Origin: Beijerinckiaceae bacterium
Lineage (GTDB): Bacteria; Pseudomonadota; Alphaproteobacteria; Rhizobiales; Beijerinckiaceae
Assembly (NCBI GenBank): GCA_021324915.1
Contig: JAJPIC010000010.1
Location: 17,683-81,682, forward strand
Direction of reading: 5' to 3'
DNA: 64,000 bases
Part shown: positions 18,637-27,671 of the stretch, piece by piece
Numbering within the stretch: position 1 is the first letter of the stretch
Layout of the letters: each line of letters starts with the position of its first letter
Notes under the pieces: model-generated
What the model was told of the DNA's origin: nothing
Database searches by the model: none
What the model saw: the letters and a program-made list of their open reading frames with translations, nothing else
Translations under genes and position numbers: made by a program

Positions 18637-19529
18637 AATCTCACCTCCATACCGTCGTGGGAGACCTCCCACCCCGCCGCTTCGACTTTCGCGCGCTCGG
18701 GCGAATCCTCGACCAAAACCGGATTGGTATTATTGATATGCACATAGATCTTGCGACGGATCGCGAGATCGCCAAGGCGCAGCATGGATCCCTTCTCGCC
18801 GGTCATGGCCACATGGCCCATCCGCCAGGCGCTCTTATTCGAAAGGCCGAGCCGGATCATTTCGTCGTCCGTGAAGGTCGTACCGTCGAAGAAGACGAGG
18901 TCGGCGCCGCGCAATCTTTCCTGCAGCCGGCCGGTAACCTCGGCGCACCCCGGAATATAAAAGAAAGTCTTCGCCCCGTCGGTAATCTCGAGGCCGAGCG
19001 TCTCTTCGCCTTCAGCCCCGATCTCGACGTCGCCACGCTCGAGATAAAGCGGCACTTTGCCGGGCACTGAAAACGGCGTCACCGAGAGACCGAACCCGGT
19101 CTCGACTTTGCTTTCCGGCCTCACCTCTTGCAAATGGACGAGTTCCTTGTTGAGCACGCCGAAAACGCCGCCCGAGACTTCCGCGAGCGTCGCTCCGCTG
19201 CCGAAAACGGTGAAACTCTGCTGCTCTCGCAAGGTGAGAAGCCCTGCAATGTGATCGACGTCGCCATTGGTCAGAAAGACCGCTGCGATAGGCGAACCAC
19301 GGCTCTTCCCGCGCGGATGGAGCTGCGGCGTTGCGAGAATCTGCTGTCGCAAATCAGGGGAGGCATTGAGCAAAAGCCAGCGTTCGCCATCTTTGCTGAC
19401 GGCAAGACTCGATTGAGTCCGCGGCCTCACCCGATTGTCGCCTTCCCACGCGAGTCGGCAGACAGGGCAGAGGCAATTCCATTGCGGAAAGCCTCCCCCA
19501 GCTGCCGATCCGAGGACGACTATATGCAC
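18633..19529 (-). CDS. pqqB: PQQ biosynthesis protein PqqB (metallo-beta-lactamase fold)
   Basis: 298 residues. MHIVVLGSAAGGGFPQWNC begins the protein; Cys19, Cys21 and Cys24 (NCLCPVC) form the structural zinc site. The TNGDVDHIAGLLTLRE stretch is a variant of the metallo-hydrolase HxHxDH motif, as in other PqqB proteins. PqqB hydroxylates the cross-linked Glu-Tyr intermediate. It follows pqqA with a gap of 36 bases, the first gene pair of the operon. Confidence 0.97.
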   Translation of the reverse strand: MHIVVLGSAAGGGFPQWNCLCPVCRLAWEGDNRVRPRTQSSLAVSKDGERWLLLNASPDLRQQILATPQLHPRGKSRGSPIAAVFLTNGDVDHIAGLLTLREQQSFTVFGSGATLAEVSGGVFGVLNKELVHLQEVRPESKVETGFGLSVTPFSVPGKVPLYLERGDVEIGAEGEETLGLEITDGAKTFFYIPGCAEVTGRLQERLRGADLVFFDGTTFTDDEMIRLGLSNKSAWRMGHVAMTGEKGSMLRLGDLAIRRKIYVHINNTNPVLVEDSPERAKVEAAGWEVSHDGMEVRL

Positions 19530-19565
19530 AGTCCGTCCGTTACGTGTATGCTAGCGTCTGGCCGC

Positions 19566-19643
19566 TTAGATCTCGGCCGACTCGTAGCTGGTGACTTCCA
19601 TGCCGACGCAGACTTCGACGGCAACCGGAGTTGTCCAGGCCAT
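19566..19643 (-). CDS. pqqA: PQQ precursor peptide PqqA
   Basis: A 25-residue gene too short for routine gene finding. It begins MAWTTPVAVEVC and ends TSYESAEI. Glu16 and Tyr20 stand in the E-x3-Y spacing (E-V-T-S-Y) that PqqE cross-links and that becomes the PQQ skeleton. The start follows GGAGGAAATC, a strong ribosome site. Its position directly before pqqB on the same strand matches all known pqq operons. The precursor peptide must be made in excess of the enzymes. Confidence 0.96.
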   Translation of the reverse strand: MAWTTPVAVEVCVGMEVTSYESAEI

Positions 19644-19938
19644 GATTTCCTCCATGAGCAGATGCATCAACGAGACAGCAAATGCTGTCCAAGATCGATG
19701 CTCTCATAAAATAAGTAGGGCTGCCACGGCCAGTTAGAGCCGCAATGTATTTCTTACAGATCTATTACAATCAAGCGTTTAGGCCGTAAGACATGCGCGC
19801 CGAATGAGCTTCTTTTCGGTTCTTTCTGAGGGGCGCGTTACACGCGCATTACGCATTTCTTACAGATGAAAACTGCACCCCGTGCAGAGCGCGCAAGATC
19901 GGCCGCGGCTCGGCTGGTGATTCGTTTTTGCTCTTTCT

Positions 19939-21273
19939 TCAAACCGGCGGCGTGCCGTTCAGGTACAGAACTTCGCCCGCAAGATAGAGGCTGCCGGCAA
20001 TGAGAATGCGGGGCGGAAGGGGCCATTCGCGCGCCGCCAGAAAGCGCAAAGCCGATTCGATGCTCTCGCAGGCAACACCGGGGATGCCGATCGAATTGGC
20101 AATGGTTGCCACTTCGAGCGGCAGGCGCGCGAAATGTTCGCCAGTGACCGGCACGGCGAGAACTTCCTGCGCCAGGCCTTTGAAGGCGCGCAGAAAGGCA
20201 GTCGTGTCCTTGCTCGCCAGAGTTCCGCAGACGAGCACGAGCGGGCGCGGCGCCTTCTCTTCGCAATCGGCCATGGCCTGCGAGAGCACGCGGGCGCCAT
20301 CTTCGTTGTGGGCGCCGTCGAGCCAGATCTCGGCACCTTCGGGTGCGAGCGTCACGAGACGGCCGCGCTTCAGCGGCTGCAGTCTCGCGGCCCATTTGGC
20401 CGTCGCGACGCCGATCTCGGCGGCTGCCGCCGAAAGCTCCGGCTCGACGGTACGCAAGGTGGCGATGGCGGCAGCGGCATTCTGGTGCTGATGGCGGCCG
20501 ACGAGGCGGGGTAGCGGAAGATCGAGAAGACCGCGCTCGTCCTCGAAAATGAGCCTTCCATGTTCTTCGCGAACGAAGAAATCCTGGCCGGCGACACTGA
20601 GCGGGGCGCCGATCTCGCGAGCCCTGCCGCTCAAAACCTCGAAGGCTTCCGCCTGCTGCGGTCCGAGGATCGCGGGCACTTTCGGCTTCAGAATGCCGGC
20701 CTTCTCGAAAGCAATGTCGGCGAGCCTCGTTCCGAGGAATTCCGGATGATCGATGGAGACCGGGGTGACGAGCGTCGCCGCCGGGCGCTCGACGACATTG
20801 GTGGCGTCGAGCCGGCCGCCAAGCCCGACTTCAAGCAAAAGATAATCGGCAGGATGTTCGCTGAAGAGCTTGAACGCGGTCGCAGTCGTGATTTCGAAAA
20901 ACGTTATCGGCGCGCCCTCGTTCAGCTTCTCGCAGAGCTTCAAGGCGGACGTGAGTTCGGCGTCGCTCACCAGGTGTCCGCCGCCTTTGCGGCCGAGCCG
21001 GATCCGTTCATGGAAGCGCACGAGGTGCGGCGAGGTATAGACGTGCACGCTTCTCCCGGCAGCCTCGAGGATCGCCCGCATGAACGCGATGCTCGAGCCC
21101 TTGCCGTTCGTGCCCGCCACGTGAATGACCGGCGGCAGGCGGTCCTGCGGCGAGCCGAGCGCATCGAGCAGACGGATGACGCGACCGAGCGAAAGATCGA
21201 TCTTCTTGGGATGCAGGTCGAGCAGACGCTTGAGAATCGCGTCCCATTCCCCTGTCGCGCCCTCGAAGGTCAT
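19939..21273 (-). CDS. folC: Bifunctional folylpolyglutamate synthase / dihydrofolate synthase
   Basis: 444 residues. The P-loop [15 protein letters not shown] lies near residue 50. Mur-ligase-type middle and C-terminal domains follow, including [16 protein letters not shown] and [14 protein letters not shown]. FolC adds glutamate to dihydropteroate to make dihydrofolate and lengthens the glutamate tail of folates. The start overlaps the accD stop (ATGA), consistent with the conserved accD-folC pair of alphaproteobacteria. Confidence 0.96.
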   Translation of the reverse strand: MTFEGATGEWDAILKRLLDLHPKKIDLSLGRVIRLLDALGSPQDRLPPVIHVAGTNGKGSSIAFMRAILEAAGRSVHVYTSPHLVRFHERIRLGRKGGGHLVSDAELTSALKLCEKLNEGAPITFFEITTATAFKLFSEHPADYLLLEVGLGGRLDATNVVERPAATLVTPVSIDHPEFLGTRLADIAFEKAGILKPKVPAILGPQQAEAFEVLSGRAREIGAPLSVAGQDFFVREEHGRLIFEDERGLLDLPLPRLVGRHQHQNAAAAIATLRTVEPELSAAAAEIGVATAKWAARLQPLKRGRLVTLAPEGAEIWLDGAHNEDGARVLSQAMADCEEKAPRPLVLVCGTLASKDTTAFLRAFKGLAQEVLAVPVTGEHFARLPLEVATIANSIGIPGVACESIESALRFLAAREWPLPPRILIAGSLYLAGEVLYLNGTPPV

Positions 21274-22133
21274 GCCGCGCCGAGCTCCTGCCGCTGCATG
21301 AGGAGCGAGCAGAGCCGCGCCAAGGTCGCGCGCATGTCATGCCTGCGGACCACCATATCGACCATGCCATGCGCCTGGAGATATTCGGCGCGCTGAAAAC
21401 CTTCCGGCAGGCGCTCGCGAATGGTCTGCTCGATGACGCGGGCGCCGGCAAAGCCGATCACGGCGCCGGGCTCGGCAATATGGATGTCGCCCAGCATGGC
21501 ATAAGAGGCTGTGACGCCGCCAGTGGTCGGATTGGTGAGGACGACGATATAGGGCAGGCGCGCGGCTTTGAGGCGCTGCACGGCGACCGTCGTGCGCGGC
21601 ATCTGCATCAGCGAGAAGACGCCCTCCTGCATGCGGGCACCGCCGGACGCGGTGAAGATGATGAAGGGCGTGTGGCGCTCGATTGCCTTGGTGATGCCGG
21701 CGATGATCGCCTCGCCCGCCGCCATGCCGAGCGAGCCGCCCAAAAATTCGAAGTCTTGGATTGCAACGACGACATCCCGCTCCTCGAGCTTCCCCGCACA
21801 GACGCGGACGGCATCGCTCGTGCCGGTCTTGAGACGGTTCTCCTTGAGTCGCTCGGTATAGCGTTTGACGTCGCGGAACTTGAGCGGATCGAGCGGGACT
21901 TCGGGCGTCGGCAGATCTTCATAGGTCGCGTCGTCGAAAATCATCTCGAGCCGCGCCTTGGTCGGCATGCGCATGTGATAGCCCGAGCCCGGCACGACAT
22001 AGAGATTGGATTCGAGGTCTTTGTGGAAGATCAGCTCGCCGCTGTCTGGACATTTGACCCAGAGGTTCTCGGGCGTTTCCCGGCGCAGGAAAGAGCGGAT
22101 TTTCGGCGGCACGACATTGGAAATCCAATTCAT
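21270..22133 (-). CDS. accD: Acetyl-CoA carboxylase carboxyltransferase subunit beta
   Basis: 287 residues: [20 protein letters not shown], then the crotonase-like carboxyltransferase core with [19 protein letters not shown] and [17 protein letters not shown]. With AccA it transfers the carboxyl group from carboxybiotin to acetyl-CoA, the first step of fatty acid synthesis. The N-terminal four-cysteine zinc finger of E. coli AccD is reduced to one cysteine ([13 protein letters not shown]), as I recall from other Rhizobiales proteins. It is located between trpA and folC. Confidence 0.97.
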   Translation of the reverse strand: MNWISNVVPPKIRSFLRRETPENLWVKCPDSGELIFHKDLESNLYVVPGSGYHMRMPTKARLEMIFDDATYEDLPTPEVPLDPLKFRDVKRYTERLKENRLKTGTSDAVRVCAGKLEERDVVVAIQDFEFLGGSLGMAAGEAIIAGITKAIERHTPFIIFTASGGARMQEGVFSLMQMPRTTVAVQRLKAARLPYIVVLTNPTTGGVTASYAMLGDIHIAEPGAVIGFAGARVIEQTIRERLPEGFQRAEYLQAHGMVDMVVRRHDMRATLARLCSLLMQRQELGAA

Positions 22134-22160
22134 GGGAACTCCCTGCTCTGCTCAGCCTAT

Positions 22161-23015
22161 TTAGGCGCTCGTATCGGCGCGCGCAAAGCCGCGCTCGGCG
22201 GAACGCACGCCCTTGGCCAGATCGCGTACGAGATCGACAATGGCGCCAACGGTTTGAGGCGTCGCCTTGCCGCTCTGATCGAGCGATTTGCGCAAGGCTT
22301 CGACGAGCGCGGAGCCGACGACGACGCCGTCGGCGACGGATGCGATCGCTGCCGCGCTTTCCGCATTCTTGACGCCGAACCCGACGGCGACGGGCAGGTC
22401 CGTATGTCGCCTCAGCCGGGCGACCGCGGCGGCCACTTTGGCATGTTCAGGCGCCGCGGCGCCCGTGATGCCGGTGATCGATACGTAGTAGAGAAAGCCC
22501 GAAGTATGGGCGAGCACGGCGGGCAGGCGCGCGGAGTCGGTTGTCGGCGTCGCGAGTCTCACGAAAGAGAGGCCCGCATCGATCGCCGGAAGGCAAAGCT
22601 CGGCATCTTCCTCCGGCGGCAAATCGACCACGATGAGGCCATCGACGCCGGCCTTCTTCGCCTCCGCGAGGAACCGGTCCACGCCATAGACATAGATCGG
22701 ATTGTAATAGCCCATCAGGATCAGCGGGGTTTGCCGATCATGGGCGCGGAAATCGGCGGCGAGCGCCAAGGTCTTGGCGAGAGTCGCGCCGCTTTTGAGC
22801 GCGCGCAGGCCGGCAGCCTGGATCGCCGGCCCGTCGGCCATCGGATCGGTGAACGGCATGCCGAGCTCGATCAGATCGGCACCCGCCTGCGGCAGCGCCT
22901 TCAGAATCGCGCCTGAGGTCTCGAGATCCGGATCGCCGGCCATGACGAAAGTCACGAGTGCGGCGCGGCGGCTGCGGGCAAGCTCGGCAAAGCGGGATTC
23001 GATGCGGCTGGACAT
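22161..23015 (-). CDS. trpA: Tryptophan synthase alpha chain
   Basis: 284 residues from ATG 23015 ([15 protein letters not shown]); the frame extends 90 bases upstream but without family pattern. The signature [19 protein letters not shown] contains the catalytic Glu, and [10 protein letters not shown] supplies the other conserved acid region. TrpA cleaves indole-3-glycerol phosphate to indole, which is channelled to TrpB. It is separated from trpB by about 860 bases holding a toxin-antitoxin pair on the other strand, so it cannot rely on tight coupling to trpB. Confidence 0.97.
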   Translation of the reverse strand: MSSRIESRFAELARSRRAALVTFVMAGDPDLETSGAILKALPQAGADLIELGMPFTDPMADGPAIQAAGLRALKSGATLAKTLALAADFRAHDRQTPLILMGYYNPIYVYGVDRFLAEAKKAGVDGLIVVDLPPEEDAELCLPAIDAGLSFVRLATPTTDSARLPAVLAHTSGFLYYVSITGITGAAAPEHAKVAAAVARLRRHTDLPVAVGFGVKNAESAAAIASVADGVVVGSALVEALRKSLDQSGKATPQTVGAIVDLVRDLAKGVRSAERGFARADTSA

Positions 23016-23090
23016 GAGGGCGAAGTGGCTAGCACGAAAGCGCGCCGCCGGGAAAGCGTCGGCGGGCCCCTCGACAGACGCGCCCAGGGG

Positions 23091-23113
23091 ATATACTTTA
23101 TGCACATGTATAT
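23091..23113. promoter_or_regulatory. Palindromic candidate operator of the vapB-vapC pair
   Basis: ATATAC (23091-23096) and GTATAT (23108-23113) are exact inverted repeats with an 11-base AT-rich spacer, ending 18 bases before the antitoxin start codon. AbrB-fold antitoxins usually bind palindromes in their own promoter, so this is the natural candidate site. It is inferred from position and symmetry only. Confidence 0.5.
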
Positions 23114-23131
23114 CTTGGGAGAAACGAGCCT

Positions 23132-23365
23132 ATGCAAGTCGCGAAATGGGGCAATAGTCTTGCGGTGCGCCTTCCCAAAGCACTCGTCGAGGCGCTCGGT
23201 CTCAAGGAGGGCGACGACATAAAGATCGAGATCGTCGGGTCGCGCGCTTTCGCGGTCGAGAAATCGCCAACGGCACAGGAACTTCTCGCACGCTTGCGCA
23301 AATATCGCGGTCGCCTGCCTGCCGACTTCCATTTCGACCGGCTCGAAGCGCATGAGCGGCGCTGA
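23132..23365 (+). CDS. vapB: AbrB/MazE-type antitoxin
   Basis: 77 residues. The N-terminal SpoVT/AbrB swapped-hairpin domain is clear: MQVAKWGNSLAVRLPKALVE followed by ALGLKEGDDIKIEI. The charged C-terminal tail (about residues 45-77) should wrap around and block the toxin. It overlaps the toxin start by 14 bases, the usual coupling of such pairs. The gene runs against the trp genes on both sides. Confidence 0.85.
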   Translation: MQVAKWGNSLAVRLPKALVEALGLKEGDDIKIEIVGSRAFAVEKSPTAQELLARLRKYRGRLPADFHFDRLEAHERR

Positions 23366-23762
23366 ACGTTGCTTTTTCGATACGAACGTCCTTCTCTATC
23401 TCGTCTCGAGCGATGGACGCAAAGCAGATCGGGCTGAGGCGCTTCTAGCAAAAGGCGGCATCCTCAGCGTGCAGGTGCTCAACGAATTCGCCTCGGTTGC
23501 ACTCCGCAAACAAAACATGCTGGTCACTGACGTTCGAGAGGTCCTAGCGGTCGTACGTGCGCTTTGCAAGATTGTTCCGGTATCTTTGGAAGCACATGAC
23601 GCCGCGCTCGGACTCTCCGAGCGGCTCGGCTTTTCGTTTTATGATTCTTTGATCGTCGCAGCGGCGGAGCTTGCGCGCTGCACTCTGCTGTATACTGAAG
23701 ATATGCAGCACGGGCAGGTGATCGGAGGCTTAAGGATCTGCGATCCCTTTCGGGAGCCGTGA
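23352..23762 (+). CDS. vapC: PIN-domain toxin ribonuclease (VapC family)
   Basis: 136 residues. The PIN active-site acids are visible: FFDTNVLLYL (first Asp), LNEFASVALRK (Glu), GFSFYDSLIVAAA (Asp) and LYTEDMQHG (last acids). VapC toxins cut specific RNAs, often initiator tRNA or rRNA loops, until the antitoxin is rebound. All catalytic positions appear intact, so the toxin should be active. It is followed by 113 bases with imperfect inverted and direct repeats (CGTCATG/CATGACG, TTAAGTCC twice) before the trpB stop. Confidence 0.87.
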   Translation: MSGAERCFFDTNVLLYLVSSDGRKADRAEALLAKGGILSVQVLNEFASVALRKQNMLVTDVREVLAVVRALCKIVPVSLEAHDAALGLSERLGFSFYDSLIVAAAELARCTLLYTEDMQHGQVIGGLRICDPFREP

Positions 23763-23875
23763 GACAGGCGGGCCGTCATGCCCGGTCCCGGATTAAGTCC
23801 TTGGGGCGATCAGCGCATTGCTACCCTATGCTCAATTGTGCTTGAAGGCCGGGTTAAGTCCGCCATGACGCCCCG

Positions 23876-25132
23876 TCACATCCCGCCCAGATGATCGGCG
23901 ACGGTAAAGAGGTCTTTGTCGCCGCGGCCCGACATGTTGACGACCAGCAGATGATCGCGCGGCTTTTGCGGCGCGATCTCGATCGCGCGGGCAAGCGCAT
24001 GCGCGGGTTCGAGAGCCGGAATAATCCCTTCGAGCTTGGCGCAGAGCTGAAAAGCGGCGAGCGCTTCGTCGTCGGTCGCCGAGAGATAAGTCACGCGGCC
24101 GGTTTCCTTGAGCCAGGCATGTTCGGGACCGATGCCCGGATAATCGAGCCCGGCCGAGATCGAATGGCCTTCTTCGATCTGCCCGTCCTCGTCCATCAAC
24201 AGATAGGTGCGGTTGCCGTGCAGCACGCCCGGCCTGCCGCCGGCCAGCGAGGCCGCGTGCTTCTTATCGAGTCCATAGCCCGCCGCCTCGACCCCATAGA
24301 TCTCGACCTGGCGGTCGTCGAGAAAGGGGTGGAAGAGCCCCATGGCGTTCGAGCCGCCGCCGATACAGGCAAAGAGAGAATCCGGCAGCCGGCCTTCGGC
24401 CGCGAGCATTTGCGCGCGCGTCTCTTCCCCGATCACGCATTGAAAATCGCGCACCATGGCGGGGTAGGGATGCGGGCCGGCGACCGTGCCGATGCAATAA
24501 AAGGTCGTCTCGACATTCGTGACCCAGTCGCGCAGCGCCTCGTTCATCGCGTCTTTCAGCGTGCGGGCGCCCGAGAGCACAGGCACGACTTTGGCGCCGA
24601 GCATGTTCATGCGGAACACATTGGGCTTCTGCCGCTCCACGTCGACGGCGCCCATATAGACCACACATTCGAGGCCGAACTTGGCGCAAGCCGTCGCGGT
24701 CGCAACACCATGCTGGCCGGCCCCCGTTTCGGCAATGATCCGTTTCTTGCCCATGCGGCGCGCCAGCAGGATTTGGCCCAGCACATTATTGATCTTGTGT
24801 GCCCCGGTGTGATTGAGCTCCTCGCGCTTGAAATAGATTTTCGCCCCGCGCGCACCGCCCGCCTTTTCGCGCGCATGTTCGGTGAGGCGTTCGGCGAAAT
24901 AGAGCGGGCTCGGCCGCCCGACATAATGGGTGAGCAGATGGTCGAGCTCGGCCTTGAAAGACGAATCCTGCCTGGCGGCCTCGTAGTGGCGCTCGAGATC
25001 GAGGATCAGCGGCATCAGGGTTTCGGCGACAAAGCGGCCGCCGTAGATCCCGAAATGCCCGTGTTCGTCGGGTCCGGTACGGAAGGAATTGGGAATTTCC
25101 GGCTTGATCCCGCCGGCTTCTTTCATCGTCAT
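23876..25132 (-). CDS. trpB: Tryptophan synthase beta chain
   Basis: 418 residues. The PLP lysine lies in [15 protein letters not shown], and the phosphate-binding loop is [31 protein letters not shown] is also typical. TrpB joins indole with serine to make tryptophan in complex with TrpA. The start may be Met1 or Met3. trpF lies nine bases upstream in the same operon. Confidence 0.97.
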   Translation of the reverse strand: MTMKEAGGIKPEIPNSFRTGPDEHGHFGIYGGRFVAETLMPLILDLERHYEAARQDSSFKAELDHLLTHYVGRPSPLYFAERLTEHAREKAGGARGAKIYFKREELNHTGAHKINNVLGQILLARRMGKKRIIAETGAGQHGVATATACAKFGLECVVYMGAVDVERQKPNVFRMNMLGAKVVPVLSGARTLKDAMNEALRDWVTNVETTFYCIGTVAGPHPYPAMVRDFQCVIGEETRAQMLAAEGRLPDSLFACIGGGSNAMGLFHPFLDDRQVEIYGVEAAGYGLDKKHAASLAGGRPGVLHGNRTYLLMDEDGQIEEGHSISAGLDYPGIGPEHAWLKETGRVTYLSATDDEALAAFQLCAKLEGIIPALEPAHALARAIEIAPQKPRDHLLVVNMSGRGDKDLFTVADHLGGM

Positions 25133-25141
25133 GCGTGCGGT

Positions 25142-25786
25142 TTAGCCGCTCTCTCCCGCCGATCCAAGTCTCGCCGCCCGCGCCTTGCCGACGAAAGCCG
25201 CGATTTTGGCTACATCCTTGACGCCACGCGCGCTTTCAACCCCGGAGGAGACGTCGACGCCGGGGGCGCGGGTGGCCGCGAGCGCGGCTGCGACATTCTC
25301 TGGCGTCAGGCCGCCCGCAAGAAGCCAGGGTTTGCGCAGGTCGAGGCCGCCGAGGAGAGACCAGTCGAATGCCGTACCGGACCCCCCGCGCCTCGAATCG
25401 AGCAGGAGCCAGTCGGCCGCGTTATAGGCCGCGACCCGTTTCAGATCGGCGGCGCCGCCGATGCCAATGGCTTTGATGACCGGCAGGCCGAAACGCATCT
25501 TCAGCGCGCCGACGCGCTCCGCCGTCTCCTCGCCATGCAATTGGAGAAGATCCGGCTCGAGTGCCGCGATTGCGGCGGCGAGTTCGGCATCGGACGCGTC
25601 GCTGGTGACCAGAACTTTGCGCACCCGTCCACCGACCTGAGCGCCGAGAGCGCGCGCCAAATCGAGCGAAATATGGCGGGGGCTCTGCGCGCAGCGCACG
25701 AAGCCCAGCAGGTCGGCACCCGCCGCAATCGCCGCCTCGACCGTGTCCGGCATCGAAAGTCCACAAATTTTGACGATGACGGACAT
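25142..25786 (-). CDS. trpF: Phosphoribosylanthranilate isomerase
   Basis: 214 residues with a TIM-barrel pattern: VKICGLSMPDTVEAAIAAGA at the N-terminus (catalytic Cys in KICG), LQLHGEET in the middle, and PWLLAGGLTPENVAAAL with DVSSGVESARGVKD at the phosphate-binding end. It converts phosphoribosylanthranilate to CdRP in tryptophan synthesis. Gene order trpF-trpB-(vapBC)-trpA follows the alphaproteobacterial layout apart from the insertion. Confidence 0.96.
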   Translation of the reverse strand: MSVIVKICGLSMPDTVEAAIAAGADLLGFVRCAQSPRHISLDLARALGAQVGGRVRKVLVTSDASDAELAAAIAALEPDLLQLHGEETAERVGALKMRFGLPVIKAIGIGGAADLKRVAAYNAADWLLLDSRRGGSGTAFDWSLLGGLDLRKPWLLAGGLTPENVAAALAATRAPGVDVSSGVESARGVKDVAKIAAFVGKARAARLGSAGESG

Positions 25787-25825
25787 TGGTCCTCTGCGCG
25801 GCGATCTCTGCTGTGAGCGAAAGAA

Positions 25826-26119
25826 CTAGCCGACTTTCATATGATGAGCCTCCTCGCGGAGGCGGCCGGCCTCGGCGCGCAAGTCGCGCAGCGCGCGGCG
25901 ATGTCTGCCTTGCGTAACCCAAGTGGCCAGACTGCCGACGACCACCCCGAGCATCAAAGCAACGATAAGGACGACGAAGAGAGGTGCCACGACCTCGCCT
26001 GTCGCATCGCTCGAGAACGGATCGAAGGACACGGTCACATTATGGCGATTGGCAACCGCCAAGGCGAGGCCGATTGCGGCCAAGGGAATGAGAACGATGA
26101 GTTGCAAGGCCCGTCGCAT
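25826..26119 (-). CDS. LapA-like (DUF1049) membrane protein
   Basis: 97 residues: two hydrophobic segments (LIVLIPLAAIGLALAVANRH; PLFVVLIVALMLGVVVGSLATW) then a charged helix with heptad-like leucines and alanines (RRALRDLRAEAGRLREEA). This is the lipopolysaccharide assembly protein A layout. In alphaproteobacteria the gene usually follows ihfB, as here. The protein is in the inner membrane, and its exact role outside enterobacteria is unknown. Confidence 0.8.
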   Translation of the reverse strand: MRRALQLIVLIPLAAIGLALAVANRHNVTVSFDPFSSDATGEVVAPLFVVLIVALMLGVVVGSLATWVTQGRHRRALRDLRAEAGRLREEAHHMKVG

Positions 26120-26155
26120 GGCCCATTCCCCGCAAGCTGGTTCGAACGTCGCGGC

Positions 26156-26446
26156 TCAGCCGTTGTAGCCGTCGTTCAGCCGCTCGCGCATTTCCTTGCC
26201 GGTCTTAAAGAAGGGCACGGCCTTCTCGTCAACGGCGACATGCGCCCCGGTGCGCGGATTGCGGCCGAGCCTCGCGTCGCGGCGCTTGACCGAAAAGGCC
26301 CCGAAACCCCGCAATTCCACCCGGTCGCCACGCGCCAATGCATTGGTGATCTCGTCGAGGATCGCATTTACGATCTTCTCGACGTCGCGCAAGTAGAGAT
26401 GCGGGTTGCGATCAGCAATCCGCTGCACGAGTTCCGACTTAATCAT
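26156..26446 (-). CDS. ihfB: Integration host factor subunit beta
   Basis: 96 residues of the HU/IHF fold. [20 protein letters not shown] begins it; [20 protein letters not shown] is the DNA-intercalating beta arm with its proline. [17 protein letters not shown] is the family signature. The heterodimer with IHF alpha bends DNA sharply and assists sigma-54 promoters, recombination and replication. A sigma-54 type promoter is present at 45461 in this window. Confidence 0.93.
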   Translation of the reverse strand: MIKSELVQRIADRNPHLYLRDVEKIVNAILDEITNALARGDRVELRGFGAFSVKRRDARLGRNPRTGAHVAVDEKAVPFFKTGKEMRERLNDGYNG

Positions 26447-26587
26447 GTTCCGCCCCCGCCGCTCCGCAACTCAAGCTGAAGCTTAAAATTCAACTTGTGC
26501 GCAAATGCCCTTGGTGACCCAGCCCTCGAATCACCTGCCCCAACCGACCGCTTTCAACTGAAATTGGGCAAGGCCAGTTCCTTGTTT

Positions 26588-27559
26588 TCAATCGGTTGCA
26601 CCAACCTGCCAAATCGACACGAGACCGTCAAGTAAGCGGGCTTGCGCGTAATCCGCGCCTCGGTCGAGTGCCCGGGCCAGGCTGCCGAGCCCGACGGCGT
26701 CGGCGATTTTGGCGGAAGTACTTAGAATTCCTAGCTTTTCAAGCTCGCTTTCCGATTTCCAGTCGCGCACGGGAAGGTTGTGCGGAACGCCCTTGACCTT
26801 TTCCATCCAGGCGATCGCGGCCCGTTCGTCGCCGATCTCATCGATAAGCTTCAGCCCCAATGCCTGGCGCCCTGTATAGATCCGGCCGTCATCGACGGCC
26901 GCAAGTTGCGCATCCGTCATGCCGCGCCTCTGCTTCACCAGGCCCTTGAACCACTCATAGGAATCGTTGACGAGCGCCGCGAGCGCGGCGCGAACTTCCG
27001 GGCTTGTCGGCTCATAGCCGCTGGGCTCGGCCTTCAGCGGTGCGGACTTCACCGCATCCATCTTGACCCCGACGGTATCGAGCAATTTTGCGAAATTCGG
27101 ATATTGGATGAGGACGCCGATCGAACCCACGAGAGAATTGCCTTGCGCAAAAATCCGGTCGGCGCTGAGCGCGGCGATATAGGCGCCGGAAGCCGCCATA
27201 TTGCCGACGACAGCGACCGTCGGCTTCTTCGCCGAAAGCCGCCGGATCGCATCGTAAATGCGCTCCGCACCGGTCGTCGTCCCGCCGGGACTGTCGATCG
27301 AAATGATGACGCCCTTTGCCCCGGATTTCGCGACGTCGTCGATGAGTTTCACAGTCTCGCGATCGCCGGTGATGAGGCCGCTGATCGTCAGGCGCGCGAT
27401 TTGGGGAGAATAGCTCGCCGGGCTCACTTTTCCGGAGATCCGCAGGCCGGCGAAAACCAGGAGAGCGATGAGCAAGACGACGGCAGCGACACGCCAAAAG
27501 GACAATTTGCGCTGCAGGAGCCTGCGATCGACGATGTAATCGGCCGAAGAGTTTGACAT
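26588..27559 (-). CDS. sppA: Signal peptide peptidase SppA (S49 family)
   Basis: 323 residues, the short single-domain form. One N-terminal membrane anchor (VAAVVLLIALLVFAGLRI) is followed by the S49 core. The catalytic Ser is probably in GNMAASGAYIAALSADRI, and the general-base Lys in KSAPLKAEPSGYEP. NSLVGSIGVLIQYPNF is also conserved. The enzyme degrades leftover signal peptides in the inner membrane. It lies between rpsA (with its terminator) and ihfB, as in many relatives. Confidence 0.93.
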   Translation of the reverse strand: MSNSSADYIVDRRLLQRKLSFWRVAAVVLLIALLVFAGLRISGKVSPASYSPQIARLTISGLITGDRETVKLIDDVAKSGAKGVIISIDSPGGTTTGAERIYDAIRRLSAKKPTVAVVGNMAASGAYIAALSADRIFAQGNSLVGSIGVLIQYPNFAKLLDTVGVKMDAVKSAPLKAEPSGYEPTSPEVRAALAALVNDSYEWFKGLVKQRRGMTDAQLAAVDDGRIYTGRQALGLKLIDEIGDERAAIAWMEKVKGVPHNLPVRDWKSESELEKLGILSTSAKIADAVGLGSLARALDRGADYAQARLLDGLVSIWQVGATD

Positions 27560-27630
27560 TGCAGGACTATCCTGACGTTGCGCTGCAAACTAGGCCGCGA
27601 GCGCGCAGCGGGCAAGCCCGCGCGCCCGCA

Positions 27631-27667
27631 TTAAAATAAAACCCGCGTGGGGCTTCCACGCGGGTTT
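27631..27667 (-). terminator. Rho-independent terminator of rpsA
   Basis: Read on the minus strand, a 12-base stem AAACCCGCGTGG pairs with CCACGCGGGTTT around a 5-base loop and is followed by TTATTTTAA. It begins five bases after the rpsA stop codon. This is the clearest intrinsic terminator in the window and separates rpsA from sppA. Confidence 0.9.
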
Positions 27668-27671
27668 CAAA

